Assembly (NCBI GenBank): GCA_002733735.2
Contig: NVWT02000018.1
Coordinates: 35,265-48,605, forward strand
DNA: 13,341 nt
Source of the DNA: Robiginitomaculum sp.
GTDB lineage: Bacteria; Pseudomonadota; Alphaproteobacteria; Caulobacterales; Maricaulaceae
Direction: 5' to 3'
Shown here: piece after piece, positions 1 through 6,569 of the stretch
Numbering within the stretch: the stretch's first letter is position 1
Layout: the number at the start of each line of letters is the position of its first letter
Position numbers and translations under genes: made by a program
The notes under the pieces: model-generated
Told to the model about the DNA's origin: nothing
The model's input: the letters and a program-made list of their open reading frames with translations, nothing else
The model's database searches: none

Positions 1-840
1 CCTCTTTCAATAGAGGATTATTCCAACCGATTTATTGTCCATCCGCTTTCAGACGCGGTGGTTAAACTAGCTTTGCCACTAAAAATCAGTGCCAATGCAG
101 TATCAGTAACCGGCCTTGCCTTTGGTTTGGCCGCAGGATTATTTTATTTTCACCAAAGCAATTGGCTATATGCTCTTGCCGGCTTTGCCTGCATGTTTAT
201 ATGGCATGTGCTTGATGGCGCAGATGGCCGCATCGCCAGAGCCACCAATTCCACCAGCTCTTTGGGGCGTATCATTGATGGGGTTTGCGACCATTTGGTA
301 TTTGCCAGTGTTTATTTCGGGTTTGTGTTTTATTTGCTTAGCACTGGCAGCTCTAATACTGTTTGGCTATTAGCCATAGCCGCAGCAATCAGCCACGCCC
401 TTCAGTCCGCAGCTTATGAAGAAAGACGACAAAAATATCATCGTCGATTAAACGGATTAGATCGCGAGGCAATAGCCAAGGAATTACACGAGGTCGCGGG
501 AAAAAAATCATTATTAGCCAAAGCCTATGATGCAGTTCAAAAATTATCGGTAACCAAAACCTCGCCCCTTGATGACTACTTACAAAAAAACAATCCCAAT
601 AATGATCCGAAAATAAACCAACGCATTGCCGCGCAAACCGTTCCATTGGTTCGCGCATGGGGGCTGTTAAATGCCAATAACCGGACAATCTTGCTGGCAA
701 TTACGGCACTGTTTGGCCACCCTGAATGGTATTTTCTAATTGAAATAATCGGCCTTAATTTGGTATTTATCGGGCTATTGTTTTTTGAACGGTATACGGA
801 AAACAAAATAGTCTCGACACAACAAATCGCTGAACAATGA
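1..840 (+). CDS. CDP-alcohol phosphatidyltransferase family protein, 5' end outside window
   Basis: Integral membrane enzyme that would transfer a phospho-alcohol from a CDP-activated donor to an acceptor alcohol, or a polar alcohol onto CDP-diacylglycerol, releasing CMP. The family signature D-x2-D-G-x2-A-R-x8-G-x3-D-x3-D is complete and exact at bases 214-291; its aspartates bind the catalytic metal ions. The frame is open to base 1, and the codons before the GTG at 58 encode the usual amphipathic lead-in of this family (NRFIVHPLSDAVVKLALPLK), so the gene starts upstream and GTG 58 is not the start. A long polar cytoplasmic insert lies between the early and late membrane segments (about bases 415-640). 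The stop overlaps the next start as ATGA, indicating translational coupling. Its operon partner is an IPCT-like cytidylyltransferase, which suggests a CDP-polyol donor. The fold is certain; the substrate is inferred. Confidence 0.9.
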   Translation, partial: PLSIEDYSNRFIVHPLSDAVVKLALPLKISANAVSVTGLAFGLAAGLFYFHQSNWLYALAGFACMFIWHVLDGADGRIARATNSTSSLGRIIDGVCDHLVFASVYFGFVFYLLSTGSSNTVWLLAIAAAISHALQSAAYEERRQKYHRRLNGLDREAIAKELHEVAGKKSLLAKAYDAVQKLSVTKTSPLDDYLQKNNPNNDPKINQRIAAQTVPLVRAWGLLNANNRTILLAITALFGHPEWYFLIEIIGLNLVFIGLLFFERYTENKIVSTQQIAEQ

Positions 841-2336
841 GTGCCATAACCGACACCAGAGATATTTTACGCGGTGCCGCAGCATTATTGTTTGGCTTTG
901 GCGGTAGAATTATTGCCCGTATTTTAGTGGTTTTGGTGGCTGGGCGTTTGTTCGGGGCAACCGAATTTGGAATACTGGGCTTAACCGCAGCGATTGCGGA
1001 AATAACAGCGGCCATCGGCGTATTGGGATTAAAACGCTCTTTACTTGATATGCTTAGCTATAATGTTGAACACGGTTTAAGCGAAGCACAAAGAGTGGTT
1101 GAGGCCATCATAGTAGTGTTGGTGGTAAGTTTTGCGCTATCGACTGTCTTGATGTTTTTGTGGCCAATACTTGTTCCTGGACACGAAAAACTATTACCGT
1201 TTTTGTTTATTGCAGTACCAGCAATTGCTTTTGCCGAAGTTGCATTAGCTGCGATCAAACACAAGCGGATCATCAAATGGGACGTTTGGTCACGGGGGTT
1301 TAACGAACCGTGGGGCTTTTTAGCCATGACGTTATTATTGTTTTGGGCGGGCATTATAAAAGGCGGCTTGGTGATCGCCTATGTCGGATCGGTAAGCATA
1401 TTGGCCGCAACAGTTGGCTATGGTTTGCTTAAAACTTATGGACTTGCAAACCTCTTACAAGCCAAACCAAAACTTAAAAACTGCCTAGCAATCCCCAAAA
1501 AAAGCATTCCTGTTGGCATAACCGACTTAGGAGTGATGATGTTACGCCGGATCGATATTCTGATTTTGGCACTGTTTGTACCAGCTTCTGGTGTCGGGAT
1601 TTATTATATGGTGCAGCAATTAGCCACAGTTCCACAAAAAGTGAACACACTGTTCGAGCCGATGATTTCCCCGGTAATTGCTCGTCTGCATAATCGTTTT
1701 GACGCTTCGAGTATCAAGGCCAATTTGATCGGCATTTGCCGCTGGATATTCGTTATTCAGGTCGCGATAACTATTCCGATAGTGATTTTCGGAGACTTTG
1801 TTTTATCATGGTTTAATCCAATATTCGCAAGCGGTGGCTTGGTATTAGCAATAATCCTGTTTGCCGAACTAATTGATGGAACATTCATTACAACAGAAAC
1901 CCCATTGGTGTTTGCCAACCCGAAAATCCCGCCGACCTTAATAGTAATAACACTGATAATCGAATTAGTGTTAATTGCCGTTTTCTCAAAACTTTGGGGA
2001 ATTGAAGGCGCGGCATTTGGTTTCTTAATTGCTATATTGTGTTTAAGCATCGGGCGCTTGGTCATGTTAAAGTCACGATTACAAATCAATGTAATAAATG
2101 CCAGTTACATATTGCCTTTAGTATTGTCCATCATCATGGCATTGGTGCTTGTCGCGGCAAAGATTTTGATTGCCCCTGAACAATGGTGGATAACAACACT
2201 TATTGTTATACTGACAATCATTTGTTATGTTTTACTGATAAGAAAGTTCGGCCTATCTAAGTCAGATCGAATATTATTACGTGCTATAAAACAAAAACGT
2301 CGCCGAGAAAAGAAAGCAAGAAGAGCCAAGCAATGA
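837..2336 (+). CDS. MOP/Wzx-type lipid or polysaccharide flippase
   Basis: A 499-residue polytopic membrane protein with about 12-14 hydrophobic segments, few charges in the membrane and a strongly basic C-terminal tail (last ~18 residues rich in K and R) that should be cytoplasmic. Length, the N-terminal segment with FGFGGRIIARILVVLVAGRL, and the overall pattern fit the MOP exporter superfamily (Wzx/polysaccharide biosynthesis proteins), which moves lipid-linked substrates from the inner to the outer leaflet of the cytoplasmic membrane. The ATG overlaps the upstream stop by 4 bp. Placed between a CDP-alcohol transferase and an RND exporter, it is the obvious candidate to flip the product of the upstream enzyme. 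No glycosyltransferase or polymerase is in view, so a classical O-antigen role is not supported here. The family is well supported; the cargo is inferred. Confidence 0.85.
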   Translation: MSAITDTRDILRGAAALLFGFGGRIIARILVVLVAGRLFGATEFGILGLTAAIAEITAAIGVLGLKRSLLDMLSYNVEHGLSEAQRVVEAIIVVLVVSFALSTVLMFLWPILVPGHEKLLPFLFIAVPAIAFAEVALAAIKHKRIIKWDVWSRGFNEPWGFLAMTLLLFWAGIIKGGLVIAYVGSVSILAATVGYGLLKTYGLANLLQAKPKLKNCLAIPKKSIPVGITDLGVMMLRRIDILILALFVPASGVGIYYMVQQLATVPQKVNTLFEPMISPVIARLHNRFDASSIKANLIGICRWIFVIQVAITIPIVIFGDFVLSWFNPIFASGGLVLAIILFAELIDGTFITTETPLVFANPKIPPTLIVITLIIELVLIAVFSKLWGIEGAAFGFLIAILCLSIGRLVMLKSRLQINVINASYILPLVLSIIMALVLVAAKILIAPEQWWITTLIVILTIICYVLLIRKFGLSKSDRILLRAIKQKRRREKKARRAKQ

Positions 2337-2367
2337 GCCAATTCACACATTATAAACAGGCGCGATT

Positions 2368-4818
2368 ATGTTAAAAAGCGCCGCAGAAGTTTGGGCAAAA
2401 ACTGTCTACAAATTTTATATACCTGTTTTATTATTGGCAGCTATCGTAACCTTTATTGCCTTTGCGCAAGCAAAAAACATCTCTGTTTCAACCCGCCTCG
2501 AAGCCTTAATGCCACAAGGCGCGGCCAGTGTTCAAACGCTAAATACTGCTCTACAGAAAACCGGTAGTTTTGCGTCGCTACAAGTAGTTGTAAATTCGCA
2601 ATCACCAGAAACCACTATGCAATTCATCCAATTGGTTCAGTCCGAAATTAACCAGCATGATTGGGTGCAGACCAGCCAGTATTTCGAAAACATCGATGTT
2701 ATTGAATCCCATAAATTATTATTGCTTGAGATGGATCAATTACTGGAAATGGAGGCCGAAGTTGAGGCCGCTTATCCGAACTTAATAGCCCAAGCTATTT
2801 CAGACGAGATAGGCACCAATGTTACACTTACATTGCGCAATGAAAACCTTGAGGGCAATTCCAAAGCCGTGATAAAATCGCGATTTCTTGACGAATTCGC
2901 CTCTGATGACAACGCCGAACCAGTAACCAAGCATTTCTTCGTCTCTGAAGACCAGCTAACCATGGTCTTGGTGATCTGGCCAAACAACGGCCTTGATTCC
3001 TTGTCGGACTCAAAACGTATGGTTGACGATACTAATCGGGTGTTAAACAAACTAATGGCCAACCCACAAAAAGATCAATTACAAGTTGGTGTTGCCGGAC
3101 GTATTGCCAATAAGGTTGCGCAATTTGACTCGATAGTTGGCGATCTAAAATTAGGACTAATCGGCTCTATTTCATTGATCACACTGTTGATCATCTTCTC
3201 ATTCCGCAGCTTAATTGCCATACCGGCAATATTTATTCCGCTGATCATTGGTATTGTTTGGGCGATGGCCATCACCACATTAGTGATTGGCGGCTTAAAC
3301 CTTATCACGATATTTTTAATTTTGATCTTATTCGGATTAGGGATTGATTTTGGGATACACAATTTTAGCCGCTATCGTGAAGAACGACGCGGCGGCAGCA
3401 GTATTGAGCAAGCTTTAATAGCATTGATCACTCAAACAGGTGCAGCTTCGTTAATTGCCGCTCTTACGACCTCCACCGGATTTTTCTCGTTAATGCTAAC
3501 CGATTTTAGAGCATTCACAGAGTTCGGGTTTATTGCCGGGTCCGGTATTTTACTAATTTTTATTTCCATGTACACGGTGTTCCCGGCATTGGTGGTTTTG
3601 ATGGAAAAAACCGGTATTTGGAATACCAGTAAATCAGGCCAGCATTTACTGAAAAAAGAGAAACAACCCCGTTCTGAGAAGAAAAACCAACAAAGATTTA
3701 TTTTGGGCGGTGCAGTAATAATGCTAGTATTCGCGTTGATTTTTGCACCGCAAGTCGCTTTTGAGCGAAACTTCAAAAACTTAGAGGCCAAACAACCGCT
3801 CGCATTACAAATCGCCAATAAGCAAGTACAAGAAGTATTTCCTGACGGCCACGATAGAGCGATTATTGTTGTTGAAACATTTGAAGAATTGCAAGCAGTT
3901 GATCAATATTTCAAACAATTGATCAAATCGGATACAGAAACACCGACGATAAACAAAGTATCGTCCTTGCTTGATTTTGTTCCTGACCAGCAAGACCAAA
4001 AGAACCGATTAGAAGTCATCAACCGCCTTGAAAAGCGCGCCATTGCTTTGCGCGGTTTATCGCCGGGAAAATTCCAATCCGTCGGAAGATATTTGTCGAT
4101 AGAAGATCTAAACATTTCTGATTTACCGCCGACTTTGCGTAGGGCCTATGTCGGGGTTGATGATCAGCCGGGTTATTTGATGTATGTCTATAATTCAGTA
4201 AGCATGAATGACAGCGCTGTTGCTAAACTGTTTTATGATGACGCGGCCAATGTCACCGTCAACGGCAAAACCTATAGCAGTGCTTCGGAAGGTTTTGTGT
4301 TTGTTGAAATGCTAGCTTTAATGAAAGCCGATGCAATAAAGGCCATTTTATTAGTGTTATTAGCCACCACAATATTAGTTTTTGTATTTATCCGCTCAAT
4401 TAGCGGCGCGTTGATTGTATTAACTCCACCGATCTTGGGGGTTTTGGTAACCGTCGGCTTTATGGGCGCTTTTGGGCCAAAATTATCGATAATGAATATG
4501 GTTATTTTGCCCTCATTAATCGGGCTTTCTGTAGACAACAGTATCCACATTTATCACCGTTTCAAACTAGCCGGGGCAAAAGCCAATATCCGCCAGATAA
4601 TGAATACCACCGGCAGAGCCGCAGTCATTACCACCCTTACAACCTTATTAGGGTTTGGCGGCATGGTAACAGCCTCTATGGGCGGTTTGCGCTCAATGGG
4701 GCTATTGGCGATCATTGGTTTTACCGCCTGCCTTATCATGACGTGGTCATTACTACCGGTTTTACTCGAAGCATTTGGCAAAATAAAAAATAAAAAAGGA
4801 CAAGCCGCCAATGGCTAA
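2368..4818 (+). CDS. MMPL/RND-family envelope lipid transporter
   Basis: An 816-residue transporter with the duplicated RND layout. One N-terminal membrane helix (about 17-33) and a periplasmic domain (about 37-260) are followed by five helices (about 262-412). The second half repeats this: helix about 444-460, periplasmic domain to about 650, five helices to about 800. The fourth helix of each half carries the expected buried acid: D327 in GLGIDFGIH and D723 in GLSVDNSIH, the likely proton-relay residues. The arrangement resembles MMPL and HpnN-type transporters, which move lipids from the inner membrane outward. An AACAGG ribosome-binding site lies 7 bases before the ATG, and the gene overlaps the next by 8 bp. 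No hopanoid genes are nearby, so I do not call it hpnN. Export of the operon's own product is the best inference. Confidence 0.88.
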   Translation: MLKSAAEVWAKTVYKFYIPVLLLAAIVTFIAFAQAKNISVSTRLEALMPQGAASVQTLNTALQKTGSFASLQVVVNSQSPETTMQFIQLVQSEINQHDWVQTSQYFENIDVIESHKLLLLEMDQLLEMEAEVEAAYPNLIAQAISDEIGTNVTLTLRNENLEGNSKAVIKSRFLDEFASDDNAEPVTKHFFVSEDQLTMVLVIWPNNGLDSLSDSKRMVDDTNRVLNKLMANPQKDQLQVGVAGRIANKVAQFDSIVGDLKLGLIGSISLITLLIIFSFRSLIAIPAIFIPLIIGIVWAMAITTLVIGGLNLITIFLILILFGLGIDFGIHNFSRYREERRGGSSIEQALIALITQTGAASLIAALTTSTGFFSLMLTDFRAFTEFGFIAGSGILLIFISMYTVFPALVVLMEKTGIWNTSKSGQHLLKKEKQPRSEKKNQQRFILGGAVIMLVFALIFAPQVAFERNFKNLEAKQPLALQIANKQVQEVFPDGHDRAIIVVETFEELQAVDQYFKQLIKSDTETPTINKVSSLLDFVPDQQDQKNRLEVINRLEKRAIALRGLSPGKFQSVGRYLSIEDLNISDLPPTLRRAYVGVDDQPGYLMYVYNSVSMNDSAVAKLFYDDAANVTVNGKTYSSASEGFVFVEMLALMKADAIKAILLVLLATTILVFVFIRSISGALIVLTPPILGVLVTVGFMGAFGPKLSIMNMVILPSLIGLSVDNSIHIYHRFKLAGAKANIRQIMNTTGRAAVITTLTTLLGFGGMVTASMGGLRSMGLLAIIGFTACLIMTWSLLPVLLEAFGKIKNKKGQAANG

Positions 4819-5545
4819 AGTTACTGACTGTCTGATAGTTGCCGCTGGGCAAGGAACCCGCATCAAAGGACTTGGCCAAAGTAAGCCATTGATCGAATTG
4901 GCGGGAACGACTTTAATCGAACATGCAATGCAAAGCGCCATATCTGGCGGCGTTGAAAACTTTGTTGTTGTCACGGGCTATCGGTCTGATGAGTTAACAA
5001 GCTTCCTTGAACAATTATCAGCCAATAATGGTTGGAATATTTCCACCATATTTAATCCAGAATACTTGAAAGAAAACGGGCTGTCTGTATTGGCAGCTGC
5101 ACCATTACTGCATGATGATTTTTATCTTTGCATGTGTGATCATTTGGTCGAACCGGAAATTTATTTAGCAATGGCCGCCGCAGAACTAAAAGATGGCGAG
5201 GTTGGTTTAGGTGTTGATTACCGCTTGAACAATCCAATGGTTGATATTGACGATGTAACCAAGGTCGATTTGAAAGATGGCAGGATCCGCAATATCGGCA
5301 AGGAAATAACCAGATACAGCGCCTATGACACTGGAATTTTTCGCGGTGGTCAAAGCCTGTTCAACGCCATAAAGCAAAACCGGCAACAAACCGGTGATTG
5401 CAGTATATCCGGCGGTATGAAATTATTGGCACAACAAGGAAAAGCCATTGGTATTGACACCAAGACCGCAGAATGGATCGACGTTGACAGCGCACAAATG
5501 CACCAAATGGCCACAGAGTGGATGGCAAAGCGACTTGTAAACTAA
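4811..5545 (+). CDS. Inositol-1-phosphate cytidylyltransferase-like nucleotidyltransferase
   Basis: A 244-residue single-domain GT-A-fold nucleotidyltransferase, soluble and cytoplasmic. The nucleotide-binding loop is AAGQGTR (11-17) followed by K25-P26. The metal-binding acids are D110 in MCDH and D224/D226 in WIDVD. Compared from memory with the archaeal IPCT domain (CTP + inositol-1-phosphate to CDP-inositol), the shared landmarks include an acid plus His after the first metal site, a VDI-x3-TK segment (144-151), DGR-x3-IGK (156-164) and a DTG (173-175). Sugar-phosphate or phosphocholine cytidylyltransferases share only the general motifs. The start overlaps the transporter stop by 8 bp. 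With the CDP-alcohol transferase in the same operon it would form the two-step pair that is fused into one IPCT/DIPPS protein in some archaea. A phosphocholine or other polyol-phosphate substrate remains possible. Confidence 0.8.
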   Translation: MAKVTDCLIVAAGQGTRIKGLGQSKPLIELAGTTLIEHAMQSAISGGVENFVVVTGYRSDELTSFLEQLSANNGWNISTIFNPEYLKENGLSVLAAAPLLHDDFYLCMCDHLVEPEIYLAMAAAELKDGEVGLGVDYRLNNPMVDIDDVTKVDLKDGRIRNIGKEITRYSAYDTGIFRGGQSLFNAIKQNRQQTGDCSISGGMKLLAQQGKAIGIDTKTAEWIDVDSAQMHQMATEWMAKRLVN

Positions 5546-5702
5546 TATCCATCTTAACCGCCGTGTGGGTCGGCGATGTGCTATCACCACCGCCATAGCA
5601 GCAGAATAATCTTTGGCAACTATCAAACGATTGAGCCGTGCAGAACTGGAAACATTGGCTCTCTCACCGACATTGATAAAACTTATCTAGCTTGGAACTA
5701 CT

Positions 5703-6269
5703 TTATTTTTGCGGCTTTTTACTGTTGATGCCGGGCAAACCGTCAATGCTGGTTGCATTATTGCTGCGAAACCGATCATGCCAATTTGCAAGGTCTCTTT
5801 GCGGATTGGCGTGATAGCGCCGCAACTGGTCACGCTCCCGATCAAAATCCATATATGGAACGCCCCAACCACAACTATCAGCTATACGATCAATGCTTAA
5901 AACAAAGATATTTCTCGCCTTCTCAAAGGCAGGAAATTTCTCCAACCAGTGTTCAAAGTCTGGATCATCAAATTGCACTACGTCTGCTTTGCCATAGAGC
6001 CGCAAAATACTGGCCGGCCCATCAAAGGCACAGAACATCAAGGTCATTCGAGCATTTTCACGGACATGCGCCATGGTCTCGATGCCGGAGCCACCCATAT
6101 CCAACCAAGCAACACTTGTTGAATTTACCACCACCAAACTATCATAGCCCTTTGGCGAGATGTTCACATGCCCATCGCCAGATAATGGTGCACTGGCAAC
6201 AAAAAATACTTTTTGCTTATTGATGAATTCAATCAGTTTTGCATCAAGCTCGTCATATAGTTTTGCCAT
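5703..6269 (-). CDS. Pyridoxamine 5'-phosphate oxidase-family flavoprotein
   Basis: A 188-residue soluble protein of the PPOX split-barrel family, which binds FMN (sometimes F420 or heme) and usually acts as a small oxidoreductase. Visible hallmarks are the strand VFFVASAPL (21-29), the NISPKGYDSL segment (36-45), WLDMGGSGIETMAHVREN (55-72) and ARMTLMFCAF (73-82), all typical of the FMN-binding half-barrel. The C-terminal segment SCGWGVPYMDFDRERDQL (132-149) places it in the larger PPOX-like subgroup common in Proteobacteria rather than true PdxH. The start is supported by a GAAAGG ribosome-binding site ending 8 bases before the ATG. It is transcribed toward the upstream operon (convergent, 157-bp gap) and away from the M16 peptidase gene. 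The substrate is unknown. Confidence 0.87.
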   Translation of the reverse strand: MAKLYDELDAKLIEFINKQKVFFVASAPLSGDGHVNISPKGYDSLVVVNSTSVAWLDMGGSGIETMAHVRENARMTLMFCAFDGPASILRLYGKADVVQFDDPDFEHWLEKFPAFEKARNIFVLSIDRIADSCGWGVPYMDFDRERDQLRRYHANPQRDLANWHDRFRSNNATSIDGLPGINSKKPQK

Positions 6270-6453
6270 GGTTCAACCTTTCAATATAAATGGCACTTGC
6301 GCATCAGCATTATCCATTATTATCCATTTCCTGTTGCCAATTAGCAAATTGCCGGTGCCGTTCAGGATAACCCGCCCAAGTCAACTTAATAATCGATAGC
6401 TTGAGGAATTATTAAATTACGCTAAGGTGCCATGATTAGGGTCAGTAATTTTC

Positions 6454-6498
6454 AAATATACTAAAAACACTGAATTAAACCGTATTTTTAGTATATTT
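6454..6498. repeat. Perfect 14-bp AT-rich inverted repeat
   Basis: The left arm AAATATACTAAAAA (6454-6467) and right arm TTTTTAGTATATTT (6485-6498) are exact reverse complements around a 17-base spacer. Two further pairs form inside after one mismatch. It sits between the 5' ends of two divergent genes, where a terminator for either is unnecessary, so an operator or a remnant of a small mobile repeat is more likely. Confidence 0.75.
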
Positions 6499-6520
6499 TA
6501 TCTTCTGGATCCATCAACTT

Positions 6521-6549
6521 ACCCAAAAACTGGTATCCACTTTTTGGGT
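6521..6549. repeat. 29-nt palindromic repeat in the M16 gene leader
   Basis: The arms ACCCAAAAA (6521-6529) and TTTTTGGGT (6541-6549) pair perfectly; the inner TGG and CCA also pair after one C-C mismatch, leaving a TAT loop. It ends 20 bases before the M16 ATG, just ahead of its ribosome-binding site. The core, CTGGTATCCACTTTTTGGGT, resembles from memory a palindromic intergenic repeat scattered through alphaproteobacterial genomes. Confidence 0.7.
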
Positions 6550-6569
6550 CGATAGAGTATAGGTTTATA

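Larger units (their letters stand above)
6270..6569. promoter_or_regulatory. Divergent intergenic region between flavoprotein and M16 peptidase genes
   Basis: This 300-bp non-coding gap must hold the promoters of two divergent genes. It contains a perfect 14-bp inverted repeat and a 29-nt palindrome, listed separately. The peptidase start is preceded by TAGG six bases before its ATG; a TATAAT-like string overlaps that ATG and so is unlikely to be its promoter. I cannot place either promoter with confidence. On the minus strand, 6384-6310 has a short protein-like open frame without an ATG start. Confidence 0.6.

Noticed and set aside
58..840. GTG at 58 as the start of the CDP-alcohol transferase
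   Set aside because: The frame is open to the left edge, and the preceding codons encode the conserved lead-in of this family, so the gene begins outside the window.
2368..4818. Naming the RND transporter hpnN (hopanoid transporter)
   Set aside because: The family fits, but no hopanoid gene is nearby and the operon context points to another lipid.
5559..5575. A CGCCG/CGGCG hairpin after the cytidylyltransferase gene as a terminator
   Set aside because: The stem is only 5 bp and no T-run follows. Nothing else convincing was seen in the 157-bp convergent gap 5546-5702.
5753..6223. A 156-codon open frame on the plus strand
   Set aside because: It is antisense to the well-supported PPOX-family gene and its product is low-quality, rich in His, Pro and Arg, as expected of a shadow frame.
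6310..6384. A 24-codon minus-strand frame with protein-like composition upstream of the PPOX-family gene
   Set aside because: It has only a TTG start, is preceded closely by stop codons and has no visible ribosome-binding site. It could be a gene remnant but is too short to support.
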